Of a stretch of 64,000 nucleotides of DNA, positions 8,611-17,996 are shown one piece after another. The first letter of the stretch is position 1. The number at the start of each line of letters is the position of its first letter. The translations under genes were made by a program, and so were the position numbers. Under the pieces are notes generated by a model that worked only from the letters and a program-made list of their open reading frames with translations, did not search any database and was not told the DNA's origin. Source of the DNA: Streptococcus suis (GTDB lineage: Bacteria; Bacillota; Bacilli; Lactobacillales; Streptococcaceae); NCBI RefSeq assembly GCF_016743335.1, contig NZ_WCJE01000006.1, positions 18,332 through 82,331 of the forward strand, read 5' to 3'.

Positions 8611-10149
8611 ATGGAAAATCACCGGAAAGAAGTTAGTTTTATTTCTCAATCAATCCTCTACTCGGTTCTGCGTGGTAGTTTAGTTGGCATTGTCGCTGGT
8701 TTAGTGGTCGTTGCATTTCGCTTAGCCATTGAAAAAATATTTTCTGTCTTTACGCACCTCTATTCTCTGGCAACAGACAATGCAATCTATTTACTTCTTA
8801 TTGGAGGGCTTTATCTGGTCATAGCTTTACTTGTTGGCAAGTTGATCAAAGACGAGCCAAATGCAAAAGGTTCTGGTATACCACAGGTGGAGGCAGAACT
8901 AAAAGGAATTATGGATTTAAACTGGTGGTCAGTCCTTTGGAGAAAATTTATCGGCGGTGTTTTATCCATTGCATCTGGTCTAATGCTGGGGCGTGAAGGT
9001 CCCAGTATTCAATTAGGAGCTGTAACGGCTAAAGGTATATCAGTTCTTCTTAAATCCAGTGAAATGGAAAGAAGGAGTTTGATTGCTAGTGGCGCTGCGG
9101 CAGGTTTGGCAGCAGCTTTCAACGCACCAATAGCAGGCCTTTTATTTGTTGTGGAGGAAGTCTATCATCAGTTTTCACGTCTGGTATGGGTCTCAGCACT
9201 GGCAGCCAGTATCACTGCGAACTTTATTTCCTTACATTTTTTTGGATTAATGCCTGTTTTGCATATGCCGAAGGACTTACAGTTACTATCTCTTGACCAA
9301 TATTGGATCTATATCTTACTTGGAGTTTTCCTTGGACTTGCTGGATATGTGTATGAAGTTGTTATCCTCAATATACAAGGTTTCTACACCCTTCTCTCAA
9401 AAATCATTCCTCTCCCAGTTCCATACTACAGTGCATTTGCCTTTTTGTTTATTATACCGATTGGTTATTTTTTCCCTAATCTGTTGGGTGGCGGGCATCA
9501 TTTGATTTTAGAGCTTCCATATTTGGAACAAGGACTACTGACATTGGCAATCTTGATTTTAATACGATTTGTATGGAGCATGATTTCCTATGGTTCTGGT
9601 CTACCAGGGGGCATCTTTTTGCCCATATTAACCTTAGGAAGTCTCCTTGGGCTTTTTGTCGCACGGTTCTTCCTTGATATTGGTTTCATCAGTCAGGAGC
9701 AGATGCTATTGTTTATTGTATTGGGAATGGCAGGCTTTTTCGCAGCGATTTCCAAAGCACCTCTAACTGCTATTATTTTAGTAACTGAAATGGTTGGAAG
9801 TTTGAACCAATTGATGGTCATCGGGTTGGTAGCTTTGAGTTCCTATGTGATGATGGACCTCTTAGGTGGCGCGCCAGTCTATGAAGCAATGTTGGAAAAA
9901 ATTCTGCCAGAAGAAGTAGAACAGCAAGAACACATGACCTTAATAGAGGTTGTTGTCAACGAAACATTGGACAGAAGATTTGTTAGCGAGTTACGTTTGC
10001 CGGATTCATGCTTGATCACCAGTCAAATTCATCATGGTAAGTCAAGGATTGTGAAAGGAAATAGCCAACTTTCTATGGGTGATTCCTTGCTCGTTGCAGT
10101 TCCAATCTCTCAAATTCATACCGTTCGTAGGATATTTGAGGGAGATTAG
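8611..10149 (+). CDS. ClC-family chloride transporter with C-terminal RCK/TrkA-C domain
   Basis: A 512-residue membrane protein with the ClC selectivity motifs in order: GSGIPQ, GREGPSIQLG and GGIFLPIL. The gating glutamate in GREGP and the internal proton-path glutamate (FVVEEVYHQ) are both present, which predicts a H+/Cl- antiporter and not a passive channel. GREGP also argues against the fluoride-exporting ClC-F branch. The last about 70 residues (from EVVVNETLDRRF) resemble a TrkA-C ligand-binding domain, so regulation by a small ligand is possible. GGAAGGGAAA precedes the ATG. It appears monocistronic; an IS remnant follows directly. Confidence 0.88.
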   Translation: MENHRKEVSFISQSILYSVLRGSLVGIVAGLVVVAFRLAIEKIFSVFTHLYSLATDNAIYLLLIGGLYLVIALLVGKLIKDEPNAKGSGIPQVEAELKGIMDLNWWSVLWRKFIGGVLSIASGLMLGREGPSIQLGAVTAKGISVLLKSSEMERRSLIASGAAAGLAAAFNAPIAGLLFVVEEVYHQFSRLVWVSALAASITANFISLHFFGLMPVLHMPKDLQLLSLDQYWIYILLGVFLGLAGYVYEVVILNIQGFYTLLSKIIPLPVPYYSAFAFLFIIPIGYFFPNLLGGGHHLILELPYLEQGLLTLAILILIRFVWSMISYGSGLPGGIFLPILTLGSLLGLFVARFFLDIGFISQEQMLLFIVLGMAGFFAAISKAPLTAIILVTEMVGSLNQLMVIGLVALSSYVMMDLLGGAPVYEAMLEKILPEEVEQQEHMTLIEVVVNETLDRRFVSELRLPDSCLITSQIHHGKSRIVKGNSQLSMGDSLLVAVPISQIHTVRRIFEGD

Positions 10150-10200
10150 CATTTTTTTAGATTGTCTTAACAAAGAGATGAGAAAAGTCCCAATATTATA

Positions 10201-10548
10201 ATGTTTCTGTTGTCTGGTCAACTCTCTCAATTCAGGAATGATTTCATCGGGAACGAAACTCCGAGGAAGCAGACCAATCCGTATTCATTTGGCAATCCAG
10301 TAAGCGTCTTTCTTGTCAGTTTTCTGACCTGTAATGGTCTTCATGTGGGCTGGTTGAGCAAGTATTAGCTCGAAGTCATCACATAGTGCATGCCAGACAG
10401 GTCGCCAATAGACACCTGTGTTTTCCATACCAACAGCTTCCACATGAAATTGACTGAGAAAATCGTGGTAAGCACGTAGACCTTTAGTCGTTATATCCAA
10501 TGTAGCTAAGTAACACTTTGGACAAGTTGAGGGGAATACAAACGACAA
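10201..10548 (-). pseudogene. IS110-family transposase remnant
   Basis: The minus-strand frame encodes the IS110-type N-terminal region, with MENTGVYWRPVW and GQKTDKKDAYWIAK. It then hits an in-frame TGA at 10285-10287. The same frame continues past the stop with homologous-looking sequence (IRIGLLPRSFVPDEIIPELR, then ELTRQQKH). The amino terminus before about DITTKGLRAYHD does not look like a proper RuvC start, and the C-terminal two thirds are missing. This is a dead fragment with at least one nonsense mutation and truncation at both ends. No flanking repeats are evident. Confidence 0.75.
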
Positions 10549-10626
10549 TATCGACTTGATCTACACATGATTATCTATGACAATTCCTTCCTTCTTGTAA
10601 GTTAGAGAGCCTATCTACTGAATTTT

Positions 10627-10730
10627 ATACTCTTCGAAAATCAAAATCAGACGTTGTTGACTTGATTTGATGAACTTCAGTTCTATCTGCATCTGCGTCG
10701 CCTAGTCTGTTTTTGATTTTCATTGAGTAT
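10627..10730. repeat. BOX-like element, complete, 104 bp
   Basis: Begins ATACTCTTCGAAAATCAAAA and ends TTTTGATTTTCATTGAGTAT, which form imperfect terminal inverted repeats. The interior contains ctgcgtcgcctagtctg. It has the same termini as 16023-16177. Confidence 0.8.
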
Positions 10731-10823
10731 TAGTCATATTCTTGAGTGTATATTGTGGTTCTTATCAGTAGGCTGGAGCAGTTTTGTCACCATAATTAAC
10801 ATCAATAATGCACCAACCGCAAG

Positions 10824-10860
10824 GCCCTCACTAGGTATATAATCTTAGTGAGGGCTTTAT
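10824..10860 (+). terminator. Orphan terminator-like hairpin
   Basis: A perfect 10-bp stem, GCCCTCACTA with TAGTGAGGGC, followed by TTTAT. No gene precedes it on the + strand within 600 bases, so it may be left from a lost gene. Confidence 0.5.
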
Positions 10861-10924
10861 GCTCATTCTCATTATTCTGTGGGTAAGGACGGAGCTACCA
10901 TGAATGTCTTGCTCACTCCCTTGT

Positions 10925-11088
10925 TATAGTCATTTGAATTATCTTTGATACATCGTCGCTTTCGGCTTGCCGTACTCTGCAGAAGTGACTTGCTTTGCAA
11001 GTTATATCTCCAACCTAGCACAGCCACTAGGCTGTGCTAGCAACCTACACCTCAGTTCCTTGTCTGAAAGCTAATTCATTCGACTATA
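10925..11088. repeat. MITE-like element with about 27-bp imperfect terminal inverted repeats
   Basis: The left end TATAGTCATTTGAATTA and the reverse complement of the right end TATAGTCGAATGAATTA align and extend into CTTT..A..AC. The interior carries cgtcgctttcggcttgccg and a second hairpin (ctagcacagcc..ggctgtgctag). Non-coding. Otherwise 10150-11190 holds no gene beyond the IS remnant, BOX copy and hairpin. Confidence 0.65.
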
Positions 11089-11172
11089 GTGTGCATTATC
11101 TGTATCTATGGTTATAGATATTATTGATAGCTAGTTATAGTTTGAATAAATAACTGAATTTTCAGAATATAC

Positions 11173-11201
11173 TTGCAATACTGATAATTTTGTGTTTTAA
11201 T
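11173..11201 (+). promoter_or_regulatory. Likely promoter of the subtilisin gene
   Basis: TTGCAA (11173-11178), a 17-bp spacer, then TTTAAT (11196-11201) with an upstream TGt extension. Confidence 0.5.
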
Positions 11202-11252
11202 ATATTTATTGGTTTTGCCAATAATGAAGGAGAAAAACTAGGAGGAAAAGTT

Positions 11253-14200
11253 ATGAAAAAGAAAGAAACTTTCTCACTTCGGAAGTATAAAATTGGAACT
11301 GTGTCTGTTCTTTTGGGTGCAGTTTTTTTGTTTGCAGGTGCACCATCGGTAGCTGCAGATGAATTGACAAGCCTAGTAGAGACTAAGGTGGAAACAACTG
11401 TTCCTGACGCAATCGTCAGCGAATCAACCTCAGAAAGTCCCGTTGTCGAGGAGTTAGTTGACAATTCTGTGGAGGCTACCCCAACTGATGTAACCACTAC
11501 AGATACTGTAGAGGAAACACTTGGCTCAGAAGCTCTTGAAAACATCACAAATACGGAAGTAGAAGCGACTCAACCAGCTGTAGAAACTCCAGCTATTTCA
11601 GAGAAAAAAGTAGAAGAAGAGGAGAAGCTTTCCGTAGCAGATGAGACTACTGCTATTACTAATCAGGAAGAAGCGAAACCACAAAACATTGATAGTAATA
11701 CAATCATTACAGTACCTAAAGTTTGGGATAGTGGTTACAAGGGCGAAGGAACAGTAGTTGCAATCATTGATTCCGGTCTTGACGTTGATCACGATGTATT
11801 GCATATTTCAGATCTCTCAACCGCAAAATATAAATCAGAAAAAGAGATAGAAGCAGCTAAAGAAGCAGCAGGAATTACCTACGGTGAATGGTTTAACGAT
11901 AAGGTTGTATTTGGTTATAACTATGTTGATGTGAATACTGTCTTGAAAGAAGAAGACAAACGCTCGCACGGTATGCACGTAACGAGTATTGCCACAGGAA
12001 ATCCGACACAACCAGTCGCTGGACAATTAATGTATGGTGTAGCTCCTGAAGCGCAAGTCATGTTTATGCGTGTATTCTCAGACCTCAAAGCTACAACAGG
12101 CGCAGCATTGTACGTAAAAGCGATTGAAGATGCTGTAAAATTAGGTGCAGATAGCATTAACCTCAGCCTGGGAGGAGCTAACGGCTCTGTTGTTAACATG
12201 AATGAAAATGTGACTGCAGCAATCGAGGCTGCTCGTCGTGCAGGGGTTTCTGTTGTTATTGCTGCTGGTAATGATGGAACATTTGGTTCAGGTCATTCTA
12301 ATCCGTCAGCCGATTATCCAGATTATGGCTTGGTCGGTGCACCTTCAACAGCTCGCGATGCAATTTCTGTCGCTTCTTACAATAACACAACGGTTGGTAG
12401 TAAAGTAATCAATATCATTGGCTTAGAAAACAATGCTGACTTGAATTACGGTAAGAGTTCGTTTGATAATCCAGAGAAAAGTCCCGTACCATTTGAAATC
12501 GGGAAAGAATATGAATATGTTTATGCGGGAATCGGTCAAGCTTCGGATTTTGATGGTCTAGATTTGACTGGAAAACTTGCACTCATCAAACGTGGAACGA
12601 TTACTTTCTCAGAAAAAATAGCCAATGCAACAGCTGCAGGTGCAGTAGGGGTGGTCATTTTCAATAGCCGTCCAGGTGAAGCCAACGTAAGCATGCAACT
12701 TGATGATACAGCTATTGCAATTCCATCTGTCTTCATTCCATTGGAATTTGGTGAAGCTTTGGCAGCTAACTCATATAAGATTGCGTTCAATAACGAAACA
12801 GATATTCGCCCTAACCCAGAAGCAGGTCTTCTTTCAGATTTTTCAAGTTGGGGTCTATCAGCGGATGGCGAGCTAAAACCAGACTTAGCTGCTCCAGGTG
12901 GTGCTATTTATGCAGCTATCAATGATAATGACTATGCCAACATGCAGGGAACAAGTATGGCTTCACCACACGTGGCAGGAGCAGCCGTACTAGTAAAACA
13001 GTATTTACAGGCAACTTACCCTACTAAGTCCCCTCAAGAAATCGAAGCCTTAGTAAAACACTTGCTTATGTCTACTGCTAAAGCACATGTGAACAAAGAA
13101 ACAACAGCCTACACTTCCCCTCGCCAACAAGGTGCAGGTATCATCGATACTGCGGCAGCTATTTCTACAGGTTTATATTTGACTGGCGAAGACGGTTATG
13201 GCAGCATTACCTTGGGCAATGTTGAGGATACATTCAGCTTTACGGTCACACTTCATAACATTACAAACGAAGATAAGACTTTAAACTACTCAACGCAATT
13301 AACAACTGATACTGTCCAAAATGGATTAATCACCTTGGCTCCGCGTCTATTAGCAGAGATTTCTGGCGGTAAGGTGACTGTGAAAGCCAATTCAAGTACA
13401 ACTGTTACAATTAATGTCGATGCATCAAGCTTTGCAGAAGAATTGACAGGTTTAATGAAAAATGGTTACTATCTTGAAGGTTTTGTTCGATTTACAGATG
13501 TAGCCGATGGCGGTGATATTGTCAGCATTCCATACGTTGGTTTCCGTGGGGAATTCCAAAATCTAGCCGTTCTAGAAGAGCCGATTTACAATCTTATTGC
13601 CGATGGTAAGGGGGGCTTCTACTTTGAACCTGTTACAGCACAACCAGATACTGTTGATATCAGCCATCACTACACAGGTCTTGTTACAGGAAGTACGGAG
13701 TTAATCTATTCTACAGACAAACGATCTGACTTTGCGATCAAGACACTTGGTACATTTAAAAATGAAGCAGGATACTTTGTTTTAGAGCTTGATGAGTCTG
13801 GTAAGCCTCATTTAGCTATCTCGCCAAATGGGGATGACAACCAAGATTCGCTCGCTTTCAAAGGTGTCTTCTTGAGAAATTATACGGATTTAGTCGCAAG
13901 CGTCTATGCTGCAGATGATACTGAGCGAACAAATCCACTTTGGGAAAGTCAACCACAGTCAGGCAATAAGAACTTCTATAGTGGTGATCCTAAAAATCCA
14001 AAATCAAGCATTATTTACCCTACTGAATGGAATGGGACAGACAGCGAGGGAAATGCTTTAGCAGATGGTAAGTATCAATACGTTTTGACCTACTCATCTG
14101 AAGTTCCAGGTGCAGCAGTACAAACTATGATTTTCGATGTTATCATCGATAGAGAATCACCAGTTATCACCACAGCTACCTATGATGAAACAAACTTTAC

Positions 14201-16010
14201 ATTTAACCCTCGTCCAGCCATTGAAAAAGGAGAATCCGGTCTATATCGCGAGCAAGTATTCTACCTTGTAGCGGATGCAAGCGGTGTGACAACTATTCCT
14301 TCCTTATTAGAAAATGGTGATGTAACCGTTTCTGATAACAAGGTATTTGTGGCACAAAACGACGATGGCTCCTTTACATTGCCTCTTGACCTTGCAGATA
14401 TTTCAAAATTCTACTACACAGTAGAGGATTATGCTGGTAACATCAGCTATGAAAAAGTAGAGAATCTGATCAGTATTGGCAATGAAAAAGGGTTGGTAAC
14501 TGTCAATATTCTTGATAAAGATACAAATAGTCCTGCACCAATACTTTTCTCTTACTCAGTCACCGATGAAACAGGCAAGATTGTTGCAGAATTACCACGA
14601 TATGCCGGCGATACTAGCGTTCTTAAGCTACCATTTGGTACTTACACCTTTGATTTATTCTTATATGATACAGAATGGTCAAGCCTAGCAGGTGAAACAA
14701 AAGCAGTCGTGACGATTTCGGAAGAAAATAGCACTGCCGAGGTGAATTTCTATGTGACTTTGAAAGATAAGGCCAACTTGCTGGTAGATATTGATGCATT
14801 ACTACCTTCTGGTTCAACCATCCAACTGGTAACTGCTGATGGCCAGACTATTCAGCTACCAAATGCTAAATATTCTAAGACCGATTATGGTAAATTTGTA
14901 CCAGTTGGTACCTACACTATCCTTCCAACCCTCCCAGAAGGCTATGAATTTTTGGAAGAATTAGACGTAGCAGTACTTGCAAAACAGTCAAATGTTAAGA
15001 AATTAACCTTGATTAATAAAGTTGCTTTGAAAGAACTGATTGCTGAACTTGCGAGACTTGAAGAAACAGCGCGTTATTACAATGCTAGTCCAGAACTTCA
15101 AACTGCCTATGCTAAAGCATTAGAAGATGCCAATGCAGTATATGCCAACAAACACAATCAGGCACAAGTAGATTCAGCAGTTGCCAGTCTTGTGGCAGCG
15201 AGAGAGCAGCTAAACGGTCAGGCTACCGATACGGAAAAACTAATTGCTGAAGTATCAAACTACACACCGACTCAGGCAAACTTTATTTATTATAATGCTG
15301 AAAATACCAAACAAATTGCCTATGATACAGCTGTTCGTTCAGCACAACTTGTATTGAACCAAGAGAATGTAACACAGGCAGTTGTCGACCAAGCGTTGGC
15401 GGACTTGTTAGCAGCGAAAGCCGGCTTAGATGGTCAAAAGACTGATATTTCAGCCCTTCGTAGCGCAGTATCCGTTTCTTCCGTATTAAAAGCGACAGAT
15501 GCTAAGTATATCAATGCATCTGAAAACGTGAAACAAGCTTATGACCAGGCAGTTGAAGCAGCGAAAACGATTCTAGCTGACGAATTTGCAAGCCAAGCAA
15601 GTGTCGATCAAGCTCTAGCCGTTCTGACAAGCGCTCAGGCAGAACTGGATGGTGTTGCTACTTCAACAAATGATGCCAAAGAGCCAGCAAATACTGCCAC
15701 TGACAAAAAAGATGAAGGCACTGTAACGCCTCCACCTATAGACTCAGAAAAAGTTGATGTACAGGCACCTCCTGTAAAAGATACTGGGAATTCAGGGCAT
15801 GTACCGATAGGTCAGAGGCCAAACCCTCAATCAACTTTACCTCGTCCAGTCACTTTGCAAGCTAGTCTATCTAGCCCTAATCAAGAAAAACAGGTGACTC
15901 AACTACCAAATACTGGAGACAATGATACGAGATACTATCTTGTTCTTGGTGTCATTATTGGGCTAGGGACTCTGTTGGTAAGCAAACGACGTCATAAAGA
16001 AGAAGTCTAA
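11253..16010 (+). CDS. sspA: Cell-wall-anchored subtilisin-like serine protease
   Basis: A 1585-residue secreted protease. The signal peptide carries a streptococcal FSLRKYKIGTVSVLLG motif. A variable acidic region follows, then the S8 catalytic domain with Asp173 (IIDSG), His239 (SHGMHV) and Ser568 (GTSMASPHVAG). A protease-associated insert lies between His and Ser (about LTGKLALIKRG). C5a-peptidase/lactocepin-like Fn3 domains and three FIVAR-type repeats (about 1260-1460, each ending near AxxxLxG) come next. A proline-rich wall segment, LPNTG (1551-1555), a hydrophobic helix and a KRRHKEEV tail complete the sortase signal. GGAGG lies seven bases before the ATG; the longer open frame from 11190 lacks a ribosome site. 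Size (about 170 kDa) and architecture fit SspA of S. suis, but a related PrtS/C5a-peptidase-like paralogue cannot be excluded. Confidence 0.85.
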   Translation: MKKKETFSLRKYKIGTVSVLLGAVFLFAGAPSVAADELTSLVETKVETTVPDAIVSESTSESPVVEELVDNSVEATPTDVTTTDTVEETLGSEALENITNTEVEATQPAVETPAISEKKVEEEEKLSVADETTAITNQEEAKPQNIDSNTIITVPKVWDSGYKGEGTVVAIIDSGLDVDHDVLHISDLSTAKYKSEKEIEAAKEAAGITYGEWFNDKVVFGYNYVDVNTVLKEEDKRSHGMHVTSIATGNPTQPVAGQLMYGVAPEAQVMFMRVFSDLKATTGAALYVKAIEDAVKLGADSINLSLGGANGSVVNMNENVTAAIEAARRAGVSVVIAAGNDGTFGSGHSNPSADYPDYGLVGAPSTARDAISVASYNNTTVGSKVINIIGLENNADLNYGKSSFDNPEKSPVPFEIGKEYEYVYAGIGQASDFDGLDLTGKLALIKRGTITFSEKIANATAAGAVGVVIFNSRPGEANVSMQLDDTAIAIPSVFIPLEFGEALAANSYKIAFNNETDIRPNPEAGLLSDFSSWGLSADGELKPDLAAPGGAIYAAINDNDYANMQGTSMASPHVAGAAVLVKQYLQATYPTKSPQEIEALVKHLLMSTAKAHVNKETTAYTSPRQQGAGIIDTAAAISTGLYLTGEDGYGSITLGNVEDTFSFTVTLHNITNEDKTLNYSTQLTTDTVQNGLITLAPRLLAEISGGKVTVKANSSTTVTINVDASSFAEELTGLMKNGYYLEGFVRFTDVADGGDIVSIPYVGFRGEFQNLAVLEEPIYNLIADGKGGFYFEPVTAQPDTVDISHHYTGLVTGSTELIYSTDKRSDFAIKTLGTFKNEAGYFVLELDESGKPHLAISPNGDDNQDSLAFKGVFLRNYTDLVASVYAADDTERTNPLWESQPQSGNKNFYSGDPKNPKSSIIYPTEWNGTDSEGNALADGKYQYVLTYSSEVPGAAVQTMIFDVIIDRESPVITTATYDETNFTFNPRPAIEKGESGLYREQVFYLVADASGVTTIPSLLENGDVTVSDNKVFVAQNDDGSFTLPLDLADISKFYYTVEDYAGNISYEKVENLISIGNEKGLVTVNILDKDTNSPAPILFSYSVTDETGKIVAELPRYAGDTSVLKLPFGTYTFDLFLYDTEWSSLAGETKAVVTISEENSTAEVNFYVTLKDKANLLVDIDALLPSGSTIQLVTADGQTIQLPNAKYSKTDYGKFVPVGTYTILPTLPEGYEFLEELDVAVLAKQSNVKKLTLINKVALKELIAELARLEETARYYNASPELQTAYAKALEDANAVYANKHNQAQVDSAVASLVAAREQLNGQATDTEKLIAEVSNYTPTQANFIYYNAENTKQIAYDTAVRSAQLVLNQENVTQAVVDQALADLLAAKAGLDGQKTDISALRSAVSVSSVLKATDAKYINASENVKQAYDQAVEAAKTILADEFASQASVDQALAVLTSAQAELDGVATSTNDAKEPANTATDKKDEGTVTPPPIDSEKVDVQAPPVKDTGNSGHVPIGQRPNPQSTLPRPVTLQASLSSPNQEKQVTQLPNTGDNDTRYYLVLGVIIGLGTLLVSKRRHKEEV

Positions 16011-16022
16011 GAAAATATAGTC

Positions 16023-16177
16023 ATACTCTTCGAAAATCAAAATTATCCGTTGTCAACTTGCCTTGATGAGTGAAAAGCTCCAGTGGAGGTTTTCAGCCTG
16101 TTACCTTGAAATAAGATAGTAACAGAGTTCTATCTTCGGCTTCGTTTCCTAGGCAACTTTTGATTTGCATTGAGTAT
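16023..16177. repeat. BOX-like element, complete, 155 bp
   Basis: Starts ATACTCTTCGAAAATCAAAA and ends with the TTTGCATTGAGTAT variant. The interior shares gatgagtgaaaag and ttttcagcctg with the copy at 1-194. It lies just after the protease stop and may serve as its 3' end, since no other terminator is evident. Confidence 0.8.
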
Positions 16178-16225
16178 CATTTTCTACCATTTATCAGGCT
16201 TTAATCACGAGTTTGTTATATAAAG

Positions 16226-16250
16226 ACCGCTTAATCATTGATTAAGCGGT
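16226..16250 (-). terminator. Hairpin overlapping the nnrD stop codon
   Basis: A perfect 12-bp palindrome arm pair, ACCGCTTAATCA with TGATTAAGCGGT. The TAA stop of the minus-strand gene lies inside one arm. The downstream T-run on the minus strand is weak (CTTTATAT). Confidence 0.5.
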
Positions 16251-17093
16251 TGTTTGTGTTTGAAATTGAAGCATTGTCTTTTGGATGTTTCTTGAGATAT
16301 CAGTTGGCTTTACAAGATAATAATCTTGAGCCAGTTGGTCGGCAATATAGGAGTGGAGGTAGGTTGCTACAAGGATTCTTTCATATAGTTGAACATGGGG
16401 AAATTGTACAGCAAATCCTGCAATCATACCTGCAAGAGTATCTCCCATACCTCCTGTTGCTTGGTAGGGACCACCAGCTCCTATTGGGGTGACTTGGTTT
16501 GGCTGGGTTTTTAGGATTTGAGTAGCAGAACTTTTAGCTACAAGGATTGTATTTTCTTGAAAAGATTGCAAGGCTTCAAGATTTCTTTGGCTTGTTTGGT
16601 CAGCAACCGGAATGGCTGATAACCGTTCCCATTCTTTCTGATGGGGTGTCAGGATGACTTGTTTACACGGGAAGTTCTTTCTGTTTTGCTTTGCGACTAA
16701 GGTAAGGGCTGAGCCATCAAGAACTAAAATCTGCTGGTCAGATAAATGTTCAAAAACAAAGTCCAATAACTGTTCAGCTCTGCTATTTTCCCCAAAACCT
16801 GGACCAATCAATACCAAGTCAGCATTTTCTAAGCTGTTTATCAGCAAGGCTTGATCGTCAAATGAAAATGCCATGGCTTCAGGCAGATGACTATGTAAGG
16901 CTGGTATGTTATCTTTTTCAGTAGCAACAGTTACCAAGCCTGCTCCACTGTTGACGGTTGCTAGTGTGGCCATGATAATCGCTCCACCATAGGGATACAG
17001 TCCACCAATCAGCAAGACTCGACCATAGCTTCCCTTATGGCTGTTGCGTGACCTTGCTTGAATAACCTTTCTACAGAGTTCTTGTAAGTCCAT
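16242..17093 (-). CDS. nnrD: ADP-dependent NAD(P)H-hydrate dehydratase
   Basis: Repairs hydrated NADH/NADPH by dehydrating the S-form using ADP. The 283 residues correspond to the C-terminal, ribokinase-like domain of YjeF. Motifs seen are SHKGSYGRVLLIGG, the phosphate loop GGMGDTLAGMIAGF near the C-terminus, and LTPHQKEWERL. The epimerase (NnrE) domain that is fused in many bacteria is absent. A GGGGGG ribosome site precedes the ATG and a TGgTATAAT promoter lies 20-30 bases upstream. Divergent from nth. Confidence 0.88.
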   Translation of the reverse strand: MDLQELCRKVIQARSRNSHKGSYGRVLLIGGLYPYGGAIIMATLATVNSGAGLVTVATEKDNIPALHSHLPEAMAFSFDDQALLINSLENADLVLIGPGFGENSRAEQLLDFVFEHLSDQQILVLDGSALTLVAKQNRKNFPCKQVILTPHQKEWERLSAIPVADQTSQRNLEALQSFQENTILVAKSSATQILKTQPNQVTPIGAGGPYQATGGMGDTLAGMIAGFAVQFPHVQLYERILVATYLHSYIADQLAQDYYLVKPTDISRNIQKTMLQFQTQTTA

Positions 17094-17116
17094 ACATATT
17101 CCCCCCTTTTCTTTTT

Positions 17117-17125
17117 ATTATACCA
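17117..17125 (-). promoter_or_regulatory. Extended -10 of nnrD
   Basis: Minus strand TGgTATAAT, about 24 bases before the ATG. Confidence 0.6.
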
Positions 17126-17176
17126 TGAGGAATGAGGTTTATGACAATCCAGATTTTAGATAAATTCAAGTTTTCA

Positions 17177-17185
17177 TGCTATAAT
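17177..17185 (+). promoter_or_regulatory. Extended -10 immediately before nth
   Basis: TGcTATAAT with its last base six bases before the ATG at 17192. This predicts a transcript starting at or next to the start codon. Confidence 0.55.
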
Positions 17186-17191
17186 GAATTC

Positions 17192-17815
17192 ATGGTATTA
17201 TCAAAAAAACGTGCAAGAAAAGTTATTGAAGAAATCATCGCTCTATATCCTGATGCTAAGCCTAGCTTGGACTTTCGAAATCACTTTGAGTTGGTATGTG
17301 CAGTGCTCTTATCTGCTCAAACTACAGATGCTGCGGTGAATAAGGCAACACCTGGTTTGTTCGCAGCTTTCCCTACGCCCCAAGCCATGGCGGCAGCAGA
17401 AGTGAAGGATATTGAGCCTTATATTTCTCGTTTGGGTTTGTACCGAAACAAGGCAAAGTTTTTAAAAGACTGTGCCCAGCAGTTGATGGAACGGCATAAT
17501 GGCATTGTTCCTCAAACTCGTGAGGAATTAGAAGCCTTGGCAGGAGTGGGAAGAAAAACGGCCAATGTTGTTTTAAGTGTCGGTTTCGGAATTCCCGCCT
17601 TCGCAGTTGATACCCACGTGGGACGGATTTGTAAACACCACGATATTGTCAAAAAATTGGCTACACCCCTGGAAACAGAAAAACGAGTCATGGAAGTCTT
17701 ACCTCCTGAACTCTGGCTCCCTGCTCATCAAGCTATGATTTATTTTGGTCGTGAGGTTTGCCATCCTAAGAACCCTGAATGCGAAAAATTCCCACAATTA
17801 TATGAATTTGACTAA
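17192..17815 (+). CDS. nth: Endonuclease III (DNA glycosylase/AP lyase)
   Basis: Removes oxidised pyrimidines in base-excision repair. The 207 residues have the helix-hairpin-helix LAGVGRKTANVV with the catalytic lysine, and the catalytic aspartate in AFAVDTHV. The usual C-terminal 4Fe-4S ligand pattern (C-x6-C-x2-C-x5-C) is reduced to CHPKNPEC, without the last two cysteines, so the cluster is presumably lost. The start at 17192 (MVLSKKRARKV) matches the family N-terminus I recall for streptococci. The frame is open back to 17132, but no ribosome site precedes 17192 and a -10 box ends six bases before it. Leaderless translation is therefore suspected. Neighbours are not functionally related. 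Confidence 0.9.
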   Translation: MVLSKKRARKVIEEIIALYPDAKPSLDFRNHFELVCAVLLSAQTTDAAVNKATPGLFAAFPTPQAMAAAEVKDIEPYISRLGLYRNKAKFLKDCAQQLMERHNGIVPQTREELEALAGVGRKTANVVLSVGFGIPAFAVDTHVGRICKHHDIVKKLATPLETEKRVMEVLPPELWLPAHQAMIYFGREVCHPKNPECEKFPQLYEFD

Positions 17816-17843
17816 AAAATCTTCTGTTTTTGAAGATTTTTTT
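17816..17843 (+). terminator. nth terminator
   Basis: AAAATCTTC pairs with GAAGATTTT, followed by TTT; it begins at the stop codon. Confidence 0.8.
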
Positions 17844-17996
17844 AGTTTTTATGTAAAATTGTTTGAGTAAATTCTGAACATTTTTTTAAATTTTATAAGA
17901 ATAGTAACTCAGACAAGAATTATACGAATGTTATATTTTATAAACAAGCCCCAAAAGTGATATATCCGAATATTGTCTAGATAGGTTTCTTTTTCA

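Noticed and set aside
10285..10548. Functional transposase
   Set aside because: Internal stop, missing N-terminus and C-terminus.
11162..11548. Minus-strand 128-codon frame over the protease signal peptide region
   Set aside because: Ser/Thr/Val-rich shadow of the low-complexity protease N-terminus; no ribosome site.
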